From positions 37,254,740 through 37,318,739 of the forward strand of contig CM053252.1 in assembly GCA_028583405.1 (NCBI GenBank): a DNA stretch of 64,000 bases, given 5' to 3'. Source of the DNA: Pogonophryne albipinna (lineage: Eukaryota > Chordata > Actinopteri > Perciformes > Artedidraconidae). The position numbers and the translations under genes were made by a program. Under the pieces are notes generated by a model. That model had not been told where the DNA came from. It did no database searches and saw only the letters and a program-made list of their open reading frames with translations. Shown here one piece after another: positions 43,492 through 56,061 of the stretch. Within the stretch, counting starts at the first letter, position 1. Each line of letters opens with the position of its first letter.

Positions 43492-44369
43492 AGGGGACCT
43501 ATTATGCTCCTTTCAAGGCTCATATCTGTATTTTGTGGTTTCCATGCTTTAATGTTCAAAAAGCTCTTTATTGTTCTCATACTGCATGTGCTGCAGCACC
43601 TCTTTTCACCCTCTGTGACACGAAGGACTCACAAAGACTCAAATGCGCGATTCTTCCTTGATTTCAAAAGGTACCTTTTATTATACAAAAAAGGTTTAGG
43701 ATCAACTAGGACTACTAAATAGTTCACTAGGTTCGACTAACTCAAAGTTTGCACGAGAGAATACAGACATGGACTTGATAGACAAGACGAACCGACAAAA
43801 GACGAAAGAAGAACAGGGCTACATATACACAACAGTTAATGGGGCACAGGTGAAAACAATCAAGAGCAGGAGATCACAATCAAGCTGGCAGGTTACACAC
43901 AACGACAGTAAGTGATGACACCTGAAACGAGAGGACAGAGTCAACATCAAAATAAAATGCAAGGCCACAAGAATAAACCCAAAACAATAAGCTAACAGAA
44001 CTCTAACGCTGAAACCTTACACTCTGTCTGAAACCAGAGCCCAGTCTGCTCTGATTGGTTAGCTGGCCAGCTCTGTTGTGATTGGTCAACTGCTAAGAGA
44101 TGTCCCTCCCCTTAGCCTATCACGTACAATGTGTCGAAGCGCTAGTCAATAGAAGCGCGAGTGTTACACAGTGATTTCACAATGTCACAGAAGTAAACAA
44201 AGGAGTCCAATGGAGGCATTCAGGAAGGGGAGAGGTGGGGTATGTGGGAGAGGGAAACTCCCTCTGGAGGAATCTTTAGGATTTTAGCCTTTGTAGACCA
44301 TTTACATGCACTCAAACCTATATAACACTATAGGAAAGGGAAACCCTAAACAATCCTAATATGGCCTCT
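43492..44369. mobile_element. TTAA-flanked MITE (Kolobok-like ends), copy 1
   Basis: It starts AGGGGACCTATTATG and ends TAATATGGCCTCT between TTAA duplications (43488-43491 and 44370-44373). The first 11 bases (AGGGGACCTAT) equal the start of the Kolobok-type element at 28621, which suggests a non-autonomous relative. Interrupted by a solo LTR (43616-44021), it is about 0.47 kb without it. Confidence 0.75.
43616..44021 (-). mobile_element. Solo LTR inside the TTAA MITE, copy 1
   Basis: A 406-bp block flanked by the 5-bp duplication CTCTG (43611-43615 and 44022-44026). On the minus strand it runs TGTAAGG ... GTGTCA with a TATATGTA box and an AATAAAAGG signal near its 3' end, so it is an LTR in minus orientation. 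Removing it rejoins the MITE sequence CACCCTCTG-TCTGAAACC. No internal retroelement sequence remains. Confidence 0.75.
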
Positions 44370-44732
44370 TTAATCACCTTTACATATTTGTATAGTTTGT
44401 ATAGTTTATTTCACGTTATATTCTACAATATTTGAAAGTAGCTCATTATCATTGCCATGCCTGCCAGATGTTCTGGTGTTAAAACACTGAGAGACATCTC
44501 TGAGAAAGAGTCTTTAAAAATGTTCCTAAAACCAACAGTCGCTCATTGGAGCCAGTGCTGTTCTGCCTCTAATCCGGGTTTAAGTCTCTAAATTAAAATG
44601 GTGTAATTGATACAACCTAATAGTACAAACTAAACTGTTTATAGCTCGGTTAGAGTACAAATGAGAAAACTCTGCAGCTTGAGTGGTAGAATACCTGGTA
44701 AGAAGCTATTCTTCTGAACTGTCAGCACTTTC

Positions 44733-47371
44733 TTGACTGTGTGTAATTGTAACGGGGCTGGTGAGTCCACTACGGACCTATCTCTGGGAATAGTGAGAGG
44801 AAGGATAGCAGGGGGCGTGGCTATCCTGTGGCACAAAAAGCTGGACGCTGTCATTAATGTCATCAGGCTTGAAGTTGACTGGTGTATTGCTGTACAGATC
44901 AAAATGAATAACAAGGAGTTTAGCATTCTCAATGTATATACACCATATGAGTCACAGCATAATGAAGATGAATACCTGAACAGACTTGCTTTTATACATT
45001 CTTTTATTGTTGATAATCATTCCACCAGTGTCTATGTAGTGGGTGATATGAATGCTGATATATCAGACAAAAGGTCCTTGTTTGCTAAGCATATGCTCCA
45101 GTTTTGTGATGATAACAATATTATATTATCAAGCCAAATACTTCTGCCTCCAGATAGCTATTCATATATAAGCAAGGCCTGGCATACAACTTCATGGCTT
45201 GACCATTGCATAAGCACTGCTAAGGCCCATGACATTGTAAGATCAATTGAGATTGTGTATGAGGCATCAATGTCAGATCACATTCCTTTTGTAATGTCAC
45301 TAGATTGTGATCGTCTCCCTGAGATGTCTCAGGAGGTTAAAAATGCCTGTACCACTAAAGTGGATTGGTCCAAGCTCACAAATGAGGATAGGCTATTGTA
45401 CTATGGGAGAACTGATGTCCTATTGAGCGATGTATATCTACCCAAAGTGGCAACTCTGTGTGTTGATGTGGGTTGTAATGAAAGCTCTCACCTCTGTAAC
45501 ATGTATGATTGTATTGTGGGAGCTGTATGGGAGGCCAGTAGACCGTGCTATACCTACTCTAGGAAGAGACACAATGTCAAGCCAGGGTGGAATAAACATG
45601 TGGCTGATCAATACGCTGAAGCCAAGAATGCTTTTGGGGCCTGGGTCCGGGCAGGAAGGCCCAGAGAGGGGCCTGTCCTGGATCTCAAAAAGCGTACGAA
45701 TGCTAGATATAAATATGCAGTTCGTTATGTCAACAAACATACAGAAACATTGAGAGCGGACTCTATGGCTGAAAAGCTCCTTCATAATGATGTGACTGGC
45801 TTCTGGAAGGAGGTGAGAGCTCTGAACAGGGCCAGTACGTCATTACCGTGTACCATAGAGGGAGTATTTGGAGCCGATAACATAGCTGAGTTGTGGAGAC
45901 AACATTACTCTACAATACTTAATTGTGTTAAAAGTGACCCCTACAAAGTTGGTAATGTTGTGAAAAGTGACACAGTGGGAATCACAGCTAAAGAGGTTTA
46001 TCGAGCAATTGAACAGCTAGCTGATAACAAAGCATGCGGCTCTGACCGAATCACTGCAGAGCACCTTAAACTGGCAAGCACGAAGGTTGCAGTTCTTCTT
46101 GCCATTTGTTTTACCGGCCTCATGACTCATGGTATGTTGCCAGACTCCATGTTGACTGTTACTTTGGTCCCTGTCATTAAGGACAAAGCGGGCAAGGTAG
46201 GGAGCTTGGATAATTATAGACCAATTGCTCTAGCCAATGTGTTATCCAAAGTCCTGGAAATAATTTTGTTAGATCGACTATGTTCTTATTTATGTACCTC
46301 AGATAACCAGTTTGGCTTCAAGGCTAAGCATGGTACTGAGCTATGCATCTATGCTTTGAAGGAAATGGTGGAAACATATAGAAGACAGAGTTCCACTGTT
46401 CTGATTGGTTTCATTGATGCCTCTAAGGCTTTTGACCGAGTTAACCATCATACACTTTTTTTTAAATTGAGACAAAGGGGTGTGCCTAACAGTATAATTA
46501 GGATCCTGGCTTATTGGTATGCCAACCAGAGCATGCGGATCAAATGGGGGAATGCAGTCTCAGCGCCATTTGGTGTTGGTAATGGAGTCCGCCAGGGGGG
46601 GCTCCTCTCACCAAGCCTTTTTAATATCTATATGAATGATCTATCAGATGATTTAAGTGTCTGTAAAACAGGGTGTGTGATTGGTAATGTGATTGTAAAC
46701 CATCTTATGTATGCTGATGATCTGGCAATTGTTTCTCCTAGCAGTGCTGGTTTTCAACAGTTGCTAAATGTTTGTTCTGATTACGGAGTCAAATTTTACG
46801 TTAAATACAATGCTAAGAAGAGCGCTGTAATGATCTGCAGAGCAAAAGGGGATAAGAACCTTTGTTTTCCAACATTCTGTCTATCAGGACAGGTGCTGTC
46901 TGTTTGCTGAAACACTAAGTATCTGGGACACATAATCACAGATGAAATGGCTGATGATGATGACATGTATAGACAGCGGCGTGTCTTATACAAGCCAACA
47001 TGTTGGCTAGAAAATTCTCTTGGTGTTCAGATAAGGTTACGGTGAACCTCTTTAGAGCTTATTGCACTCCTCTCTATACTGCCCCCTTGTGGGTCAAGTA
47101 TAAGAAGGCGAGCCTCCGGAAGCTCCAGGTTGCATATAATGACTGTTTGCGTATACTGCTTAGAAAACCAAGGTGGTGCAGTGCAAGTGAAATGTTCTGT
47201 AATGCACGAGTCAACACGTTCCATGCTCTTTTGAGAAATCTAATGTACAAATTCATCTGTCGATTGAATGTTTCTCATAACTCTGTCATTATGCTGCTGT
47301 CAAATCTGTGTTTCAGTGCTGTACGATACCAGTCACCTCTGTGGAAACATTGGTATAACTGCCTTTTTTAA
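44733..47371 (+). pseudogene. Non-LTR retrotransposon endonuclease-reverse transcriptase, copy 1
   Basis: A long frame (725 codons from 44733; the first codon is TTG, not a true start) lacks the first part of an AP-endonuclease domain but retains VVGDMNADISD (~residue 102) and SDHIPF (~181). The reverse transcriptase follows: LDNYRPIALANVLSKVLE, IGFIDASKAFDRVNHH (A box, ~558), GVRQGGLLSPSLFNIYMNDL (B), MYADDLAIV (C, ~658) and KKSAVMI. A TGA at 46908-46910 follows VLSVC. The same frame continues with NTKYLGHIITDEM, then a 1-nt shift near 46995, then QANMLARKFSWCSD to the end at 47371. The tail carries AATAAA and (GAT)4-5 near 47424-47445. Copy 1 has Cys206 and Thr574 where copy 2 has Trp and Lys. 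The clade is not certain. Confidence 0.85.
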
Positions 47372-47499
47372 TTTATATTTGAGTGTTGTATGTTTTCTAA
47401 TAATGGACCAAGAGTCTCTTTAAATAAAGATGATGATGATGATGTTCTCTAGTGGCATCCACTCGTGTTGACAGTGAGGTTATTTTGCACCTCTTATAC

Positions 47500-48433
47500 C
47501 AGGGGTGGGGAACCTCCGGCCTCCGGGCCGTATACGGACTGCGAGACCTTTTGGTACGGCCCTCGAGGTAATTTATAAACACACGCAAAAAAGAAAAAAA
47601 TTAAAGAAATCTCGACCGCAAAATAATTAAACAAGCGAGTGCCTGTTTTTCCTGACCAAGCTCAGGGTCCTTGAACACCACACGAGCCTAACGTGTCATC
47701 ACGTGGTATATGTCTCGTCTTTCTATGAGGTGTGATTTGTGCCAAAGAACGAACTCACTGAGCAGCCAATCGTGTCGATCGTCGCCTACCATGCCGTGAA
47801 CTAGGCCGCGAGAGAAGTAACGTGACACTCTCGTCGCCACCCCTCTCGTCTGAGAAGCTACGTGACGTCTGCGTCTGAAGTTACTTTACTTTGGTAGTTA
47901 TCACCAAATAACCCAGTAATGTTACAGCTTTTATTTCAATGTAGTTTTGGTATTCAAATAATGTTACACCTCTTGTATGCCCTGAACGCAAAAACAACCA
48001 CAGACAAGAATACATATTTTTAATTATCAAAATGATAACAAAGGCTGAAAAAACAGTAGAAGCCTGTCTTCCCTTGTTCTGCAGGAGAAAACGCCACTGT
48101 GTATCACCAAGTTTTCATAGTTTTGTGTGTAAAATAGATCGCTGCAGTGAACACGACTTTATGTATTTGTTTATGGTTTATTTGATATGGAGGGATGCAG
48201 TAGAAGTTCAGAGAAGAAGCAACCCCTATATATTGTTTATTTTATTTCGTTTCATGTTGGCCCCATGGCAGCGGCAAATATAGAGTTAATGTGCGGAGAT
48301 TATAATGTCCCGTTGACTAAAATATGTATTGTTTTATGATGTTTAGTTGACAAAATAGTCACTGTGCTACATTTTGCTGCACTCAAGCATACATCTGAAG
48401 ACAAGAGTTGTGTCCCCCTTTGGCCACAAGGGG
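47500..48433. mobile_element. hAT-like left end, otherwise unresolved, copy 1
   Basis: The sequence CAGGGGTGGGGAACCTCCGGCC at 47500 is a typical left terminus of a vertebrate hAT-Charlie-type element. No matching right terminus or target duplication was found before the AT tract at 48434, so the extent is uncertain and the copy is probably truncated. No coding sequence was recognised. Confidence 0.4.
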
Positions 48434-48477
48434 GAGTATATATATATATATATATATATATTAATATATATATATAT
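48434..48477. repeat. (AT)n tract, copy 1
   Basis: Alternating AT with one TTAA interruption, and the apparent insertion target of the TA-flanked element that follows. The duplicate lies at about 56996-57039. Confidence 0.9.
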
Positions 48478-48591
48478 TAGTGCTGTCAAAATTATCGCGT
48501 TAACGGCGGTAATTAATTTTTTGAATTAATTGCGTTAAAATATTTAACGCATTTAACGCATGTGCAGAATGGCCCGTCCCATACATCCCAC

Positions 48592-49832
48592 CAGTGGCAG
48601 CGCCAGGGTATGGCTGGGGTAGGCTACACCCATACCAAGAAATGGCTTAGCCCCACCATGAAAAATGATGTTAAAGTAAGCAAAATAAAGTCCGCCAACT
48701 CGCGCGGAGTAAATTGCACAGACAGCAGTTAGTAAGATTGATTTCAGTAGCCACTTGTCTGGAAATACCGAAGACCAGAAACGGTTTTGAAAACTTTTGT
48801 CACGTAGTGATCGTCTTCTCAATAGAACATCTTTGATAATGTCGGTGTTGTTGCAGGAAGTCCCGACGGAGAATACTTTTGCTGTAGTACAGGCATACTT
48901 GCCAACCCTCCCGATTTTCGCGGGAGACTCCCGATTTCATTGCCCTCTCCCAGTTTCCTCCCGGGTTCATATTTCTCCCGCATTTCTCCCGATTTCTGAC
49001 AAAATCAGATTTACTCAGGACTGTTTCCACTCGGACTGTAATACAGCTACACCATTGTTTGGTTTCCATGGTAGCGCGTCTCTTTAGTAGCGCGCACAAC
49101 TCAAAGTCTGAGAGGGTGAGGAAGATTGTCACAGAAAACTGAACAAGAATCGACAACACGACCCTCTGCTCACTCCTTTCCTGTAAAATACAGGTCCAGC
49201 CCACACACATGCTCCATCAAGGATGGTGCTACAGGCCGCAAGGCAGTGCACTTACCCCTACAATAAGCATGTTAATGTTAATCTAATACAGCTCCGGCGA
49301 TGATCCACTAGCACCCCCCCCCATCACGGTGGTTTGGTAATGCTCCCGATTTCTGAGGTCTCAAGGTTGGCAAGTATGAGTACAGGGGTGCACATAACTG
49401 GTACGCAGGTTATGTGCGTAATCTGAAACTTGTGTCACAAAGCGCATTTGCATACCGACGTACTTGTGAAGCTTTTCCAGAAGGCGGTTAGATCACCGGA
49501 CGACAGAGTCGGTCTCCGTGTGCACAGACAGGGCTGCTGTTAACGTCGGTCTGTACAACGGAATTGTGCCAAAACTACGCCAACCAGCTGCGGAGGGAGA
49601 CTCCCCCACCCCCCCCTTCACTGGAGAACTGCGCTAAAACAGCTGATCACAACGTTCACACTCTGTGGTCACGAAGTACTCCACTAGCCGCCGCCGCCGC
49701 CGCCCCCCCCCCTCTGTCGACTTTCCTGAAGTACTCCCCCGTTGATAGAAATCAACACGTAATGAATTAAGACCCCACGGTTTGATGATTGATAGGTGTG
49801 TGGGTTGTCTTTCATTTTGACACGCAGAAAAA
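48592..49832. mobile_element. Partial CAGTGGCGGC-family hAT with insertion, copy 1
   Basis: It starts CAGTGGCAGCGCCAGGG and follows the family sequence of 41266 to the 'caggaagtcccga' point at ~48865. It resumes at 'gttgatagaaatcaacacg' (49741) and stops near 49832, before the family's right end. The inserted block (48866-49740) has short inverted edges (GGAGAATACTT and GAAGTACTCCCC) and contains a CCG/C-rich tract near 49688-49712. Confidence 0.6.
48894..49378. mobile_element. 485-bp hAT MITE, copy 1
   Basis: The ends CATACTTGCCAACC and GGTTGGCAAGTATG form a perfect 14-bp inverted repeat. The perfect 8-bp duplication AGTACAGG occupies 48886-48893 and 49379-49386. The interior repeats CTCCCGATTT motifs. 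No coding sequence. Confidence 0.92.
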
Positions 49833-50042
49833 TGTTATAATAAACATAGATACTGTATGTTAAATGGATATATCCGCCTTCTTTCATTTATCTTTCCATT
49901 CCCACAACAATATTCGTAAAGAAATGGCATATTTTGGACATAGTTCGAATGGTGATTAATCATGATTAATTAATTTTTAAGCTGTGATTAATCTGATTAA
50001 AAAATGTAATCGTTTGACAGCCCTAATATATATATATATATA

Positions 50043-50506
50043 TACAGTGGGGCAAAAAAGTATTTAGTCAGCCACCAATTGTGCAAGTTCTCCCACTTAA
50101 AAAGATGAGAGAGGCCTGTAATCTTCATCCTAGGTATACCTCAACTATGAGAGACAGAATGGGGGGAAAGAATCCAGAAAATCACATTGTCTGATTTTTA
50201 AAGAATTTATTTGCAAATTATGGTGGAAAATAAGTATTTGGTCGATAACAAAAGTTCATCTCAATACTTTGTTATATACCCTTTGTTGGCAATGACAGAG
50301 GTCAAACGTTTTCTGTAAGTCTTCACAAGGTTTTCACACACTGTTGCTGGTATTTTGGCCCATTCCTCCATGCAGATCTCCTCTAGAGCAGTGATGTTTT
50401 GGGGCTGTCGCTGGGCAACACGGACTTTCAACTCCCTCCAAAGATTTTCTATGGTTTTGAGATCTGGAGACTGGCTAGGCCACTCCAGGACCTTGAAATG
50501 CTTCTT
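50043..50506 (-). mobile_element. Left-end fragment of the Tc1 element at the duplication junction
   Basis: It is identical to 58605-59068: the left TIR (ACAGTGGGGCAAAAAAGTAT) and the last part of the transposase frame on the minus strand. It stops abruptly at 50506, where hAT sequence from 41941 begins. It is a product of the tandem duplication, not a separate insertion. Confidence 0.93.
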
Positions 50507-52053
50507 TCACCTGTGGGGAAGTTGCAGGATTGGCTCCAGGTCGCCTTTTTTTTTTACTACAAGACAAATGTGCCTTTTTATTTCATTCAGCGTGTATGTA
50601 ATTACATTGCAAATACTGACTTGAGCCCCACCACTGTATGGGTTAGCCCTACCAGAGATTACCCAACACAAATACTCGGGAGCCGCCACTGTTTGCGGTC
50701 TACAATGACAAAGAAGAGCCTGTCAAGTTTGGCTGTACTCAGCATTGAATCAAAACGCACAATAGCTTTAAATCTTAATAAATTTGTGAGGCGTTTTGCT
50801 GAACAAGATGGTAATCGCCACATTCAGCTGTTATAGGCATGCCAACTTGATGCTCTGCTCACGGATGAGTCGATGAGAATAATAAACTGTTAAGATGATG
50901 ACCTTACGTGTGTATAATATTTTTCTTCTTTGTGGGGTTTTGCCCCCAAAAAACAGTTTCAAGTCCTGAGAAAGTCAAATAAGACGGTGTGTAAAACTTC
51001 ACTGCCCAGCCAAAAGAAAGTAACCTCTTTGATTTAACTAGACCAGTAGGTAAGGACTTTCCACTGGATAATAACTGCAGCGATGTTTATGTTTTAGCTG
51101 AATACACGTTTTTTAACCCTAATTGATGCAGTTAGTCATTTCTTTAATGTTTGTTCTTTCTGATGTAAAGTCAAGGTTGTAACTGTTTGCAGTAAAGTTG
51201 TGGGGCGCTGAACTGTTCTTTTGATTCTTTTGATATATGATAGTAATTACTTGTCTTTCAAATTTGAAGGAGGGTGAGCAAGCATCTTGAGGAACATTCA
51301 TCATTAACTCCTCCAACAAATATAGTTTATTTAATAATAACACTGAATATGTGAATCATAACAGTGATTGACAGATGATAGGAATAATATGATTGTTAAT
51401 AGTATCATATTCATTCAGACAAAACGATGAGACAGTTAATTCATGTACTTATTGCAGCAGTCTGCATAGATTTGGTACCCCTGCTGGTCTACGAGTGAAA
51501 CAAACTCATGCAGTTATTGTTCAGTTAAAATTCATTCAATTATATTTAAGGCTTTACTGATGTGCCACAATAATGTAACCAAATGTTATTGAGTTAAAAT
51601 AAATATTGTGGCTTTCCAAGTTAACATTGATTGATATGACTGCGATTAAATCAGCATATACTTCTGCCAGGGGATGCCACCCCTGAAATTCTCCGGCCAC
51701 CCTCTTGCCACGCCATGAATATTTTTCTAGATCCGCCCCTGCATCACGGTATCGTCCGCATTAAAATGGCCCTACAGCAGAAGAACATACAGGTTTTACA
51801 AAATAAATTGCATTGTTACCTTGTTCAACATTTTATTTTCTCTGTCTGTGTGATGGAGTCTGAGTTTGATATGTTCTTGCTTGCAGGCCATCTGTATACT
51901 GCAGTGAATACCACAACACGACCCTGTAAAACTTCCTGTGGTGAGGATAAAGCCCTGGTCCTAAACAGCTCAACTGAATGGAAAAATACATCAGAAAAAA
52001 AGGAAGGCAAATGCATGGTCCTTCGTTCTCCAGAATATGATGATTATGTTTAA

Positions 52054-52931
52054 AGGGGACCTATTATGCTCCTTTCAAGGCTCATATCTGTATTTTGTGG
52101 TTTCCATGCTTTAATGTTCAAAAAGCTCTTTATTGTTCTCATACTGCATGTGCTGCAGCACCTCTTTTCACCCTCTGTGACACGAAGGACTCACAAAGAC
52201 TCAAATGCGCGATTCTTCCTTGATTTCAAAAGGTACCTTTTATTATACAAAAAAGGTTTAGGATCAACTAGGACTACTAAATAGTTCACTAGGTTCGACT
52301 AACTCAAAGTTTGCACGAGAGAATACAGACATGGACTTGATAGACAAGACGAACCGACAAAAGACGAAAGAAGAACAGGGCTACATATACACAACAGTTA
52401 ATGGGGCACAGGTGAAAACAATCAAGAGCAGGAGATCACAATCAAGCTGGCAGGTTACACACAACGACAGTAAGTGATGACACCTGAAACGAGAGGACAG
52501 AGTCAACATCAAAATAAAATGCAAGGCCACAAGAATAAACCCAAAACAATAAGCTAACAGAACTCTAACGCTGAAACCTTACACTCTGTCTGAAACCAGA
52601 GCCCAGTCTGCTCTGATTGGTTAGCTGGCCAGCTCTGTTGTGATTGGTCAACTGCTAAGAGATGTCCCTCCCCTTAGCCTATCACGTACAATGTGTCGAA
52701 GCGCTAGTCAATAGAAGCGCGAGTGTTACACAGTGATTTCACAATGTCACAGAAGTAAACAAAGGAGTCCAATGGAGGCATTCAGGAAGGGGAGAGGGGG
52801 GGTATGTGGGAGAGGGAAACTCCCTCTGGAGGAATCTTTAGGATTTTAGCCTTTGTAGACCATTTACATGCACTCAAACCTATATAACACTATAGGAAAG
52901 GGAAACCCTAAACAATCCTAATATGGCCTCT
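52054..52931. mobile_element. TTAA-flanked MITE, copy 2
   Basis: Duplicate of 43492-44369, with one difference at 52798 (G instead of T). Confidence 0.75.
52178..52583 (-). mobile_element. Solo LTR, copy 2
   Basis: Duplicate of 43616-44021, flanked by the same CTCTG repeats. Confidence 0.75.
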
Positions 52932-53294
52932 TTAATCACCTTTACATATTTGTATAGTTTGTATAGTTTATTTCACGTTATATTCTACAATATTTGAAAG
53001 TAGCTCATTATCATTGCCATGCCTGCCAGATGTTCTGGTGTTAAAACACTGAGAGACATCTCTGAGAAAGAGTCTTTAAAAATGTTCCTAAAACCAACAG
53101 TCGCTCATTGGAGCCAGTGCTGTTCTGCCTCTAATCCGGGTTTAAGTCTCTAAATTAAAATGGTGTAATTGATACAACCTAATAGTACAAACTAAACTGT
53201 TTATAGCTCGGTTAGAGTACAAATGAGAAAACTCTGCAGCTTGAGTGGTAGAATACCTGGTAAGAAGCTATTCTTCTGAACTGTCAGCACTTTC

Positions 53295-55933
53295 TTGACT
53301 GTGTGTAATTGTAACGGGGCTGGTGAGTCCACTACGGACCTATCTCTGGGAATAGTGAGAGGAAGGATAGCAGGGGGCGTGGCTATCCTGTGGCACAAAA
53401 AGCTGGACGCTGTCATTAATGTCATCAGGCTTGAAGTTGACTGGTGTATTGCTGTACAGATCAAAATGAATAACAAGGAGTTTAGCATTCTCAATGTATA
53501 TACACCATATGAGTCACAGCATAATGAAGATGAATACCTGAACAGACTTGCTTTTATACATTCTTTTATTGTTGATAATCATTCCACCAGTGTCTATGTA
53601 GTGGGTGATATGAATGCTGATATATCAGACAAAAGGTCCTTGTTTGCTAAGCATATGCTCCAGTTTTGTGATGATAACAATATTATATTATCAAGCCAAA
53701 TACTTCTGCCTCCAGATAGCTATTCATATATAAGCAAGGCCTGGCATACAACTTCATGGCTTGACCATTGCATAAGCACTGCTAAGGCCCATGACATTGT
53801 AAGATCAATTGAGATTGTGTATGAGGCATCAATGTCAGATCACATTCCTTTTGTAATGTCACTAGATTGTGATCGTCTCCCTGAGATGTCTCAGGAGGTT
53901 AAAAATGCCTGGACCACTAAAGTGGATTGGTCCAAGCTCACAAATGAGGATAGGCTATTGTACTATGGGAGAACTGATGTCCTATTGAGCGATGTATATC
54001 TACCCAAAGTGGCAACTCTGTGTGTTGATGTGGGTTGTAATGAAAGCTCTCACCTCTGTAACATGTATGATTGTATTGTGGGAGCTGTATGGGAGGCCAG
54101 TAGACCGTGCTATACCTACTCTAGGAAGAGACACAATGTCAAGCCAGGGTGGAATAAACATGTGGCTGATCAATACGCTGAAGCCAAGAATGCTTTTGGG
54201 GCCTGGGTCCGGGCAGGAAGGCCCAGAGAGGGGCCTGTCCTGGATCTCAAAAAGCGTACGAATGCTAGATATAAATATGCAGTTCGTTATGTCAACAAAC
54301 ATACAGAAACATTGAGAGCGGACTCTATGGCTGAAAAGCTCCTTCATAATGATGTGACTGGCTTCTGGAAGGAGGTGAGAGCTCTGAACAGGGCCAGTAC
54401 GTCATTACCGTGTACCATAGAGGGAGTATTTGGAGCCGATAACATAGCTGAGTTGTGGAGACAACATTACTCTACAATACTTAATTGTGTTAAAAGTGAC
54501 CCCTACAAAGTTGGTAATGTTGTGAAAAGTGACACAGTGGGAATCACAGCTAAAGAGGTTTATCGAGCAATTGAACAGCTAGCTGATAACAAAGCATGCG
54601 GCTCTGACCGAATCACTGCAGAGCACCTTAAACTGGCAAGCACGAAGGTTGCAGTTCTTCTTGCCATTTGTTTTACCGGCCTCATGACTCATGGTATGTT
54701 GCCAGACTCCATGTTGACTGTTACTTTGGTCCCTGTCATTAAGGACAAAGCGGGCAAGGTAGGGAGCTTGGATAATTATAGACCAATTGCTCTAGCCAAT
54801 GTGTTATCCAAAGTCCTGGAAATAATTTTGTTAGATCGACTATGTTCTTATTTATGTACCTCAGATAACCAGTTTGGCTTCAAGGCTAAGCATGGTACTG
54901 AGCTATGCATCTATGCTTTGAAGGAAATGGTGGAAACATATAGAAGACAGAGTTCCACTGTTCTGATTGGTTTCATTGATGCCTCTAAGGCTTTTGACCG
55001 AGTTAACCATCATAAACTTTTTTTTAAATTGAGACAAAGGGGTGTGCCTAACAGTATAATTAGGATCCTGGCTTATTGGTATGCCAACCAGAGCATGCGG
55101 ATCAAATGGGGGAATGCAGTCTCAGCGCCATTTGGTGTTGGTAATGGAGTCCGCCAGGGGGGGCTCCTCTCACCAAGCCTTTTTAATATCTATATGAATG
55201 ATCTATCAGATGATTTAAGTGTCTGTAAAACAGGGTGTGTGATTGGTAATGTGATTGTAAACCATCTTATGTATGCTGATGATCTGGCAATTGTTTCTCC
55301 TAGCAGTGCTGGTTTTCAACAGTTGCTAAATGTTTGTTCTGATTACGGAGTCAAATTTTACGTTAAATACAATGCTAAGAAGAGCGCTGTAATGATCTGC
55401 AGAGCAAAAGGGGATAAGAACCTTTGTTTTCCAACATTCTGTCTATCAGGACAGGTGCTGTCTGTTTGCTGAAACACTAAGTATCTGGGACACATAATCA
55501 CAGATGAAATGGCTGATGATGATGACATGTATAGACAGCGGCGTGTCTTATACAAGCCAACATGTTGGCTAGAAAATTCTCTTGGTGTTCAGATAAGGTT
55601 ACGGTGAACCTCTTTAGAGCTTATTGCACTCCTCTCTATACTGCCCCCTTGTGGGTCAAGTATAAGAAGGCGAGCCTCCGGAAGCTCCAGGTTGCATATA
55701 ATGACTGTTTGCGTATACTGCTTAGAAAACCAAGGTGGTGCAGTGCAAGTGAAATGTTCTGTAATGCACGAGTCAACACGTTCCATGCTCTTTTGAGAAA
55801 TCTAATGTACAAATTCATCTGTCGATTGAATGTTTCTCATAACTCTGTCATTATGCTGCTGTCAAATCTGTGTTTCAGTGCTGTACGATACCAGTCACCT
55901 CTGTGGAAACATTGGTATAACTGCCTTTTTTAA
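53295..55933 (+). pseudogene. Non-LTR retrotransposon endonuclease-reverse transcriptase, copy 2
   Basis: Duplicate of 44733-47371 with the same truncated start, the same TGA after VLSVC (55470-55472) and the same frameshift near 55557. The lesions therefore predate the duplication. It differs from copy 1 at residues 206 (Trp) and 574 (Lys, in NHHKLFFKL). Lys after the A box looks like the more usual residue, which suggests copy 1 mutated there. Confidence 0.85.
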
Positions 55934-56061
55934 TTTATATTTGAGTGTTGTATGTTTTCTAATAATGGACCAAGAGTCTCTTTAAATAAAGATGATGATG
56001 ATGATGTTCTCTAGTGGCATCCACTCGTGTTGACAGTGAGGTTATTTTGCACCTCTTATAC

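Larger units (their letters stand above)
48480..50023. mobile_element. TA-flanked TIR element with nested insertions, copy 1
   Basis: The left end GTGCTGTCAAA and right end TTTGACAGCCC are inverted repeats, with TA on both sides (48478-48479 and 50024-50025). The subterminal regions (GCGTTAAC, AATTAATT, GTGATTAATC) are characteristic of an abundant fish MITE type. The interior is largely foreign: a partial CAGTGGCGGC hAT (48592-49832) containing an insertion (~48866-49740) that itself contains a 485-bp hAT (48894-49378). Confidence 0.65.
41941..50502. repeat. Tandem duplication, copy 1 (8,562 bp)
   Basis: This unit recurs at 50503-59064 with a constant offset of 8562. I found five base differences: 44236 T/G, 45350 T/G, 46453 C/A, 48693 C/T and 48980 G/A. 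The unit starts inside a hAT element and ends inside a Tc1 left half. The 4-bp string TCTT is shared by the left edge (41941-41944), the junction (50503-50506) and the right edge (59065-59068). Confidence 0.95.

Noticed and set aside
45430..45785. 107- and 115-codon frames inside the LINE gene (and their duplicates)
   Set aside because: Overlapping shadow frames of the reverse-transcriptase gene.
50355..50836. Open frames across the duplication junction
   Set aside because: They join Tc1 and hAT fragments by the rearrangement and have no functional support.
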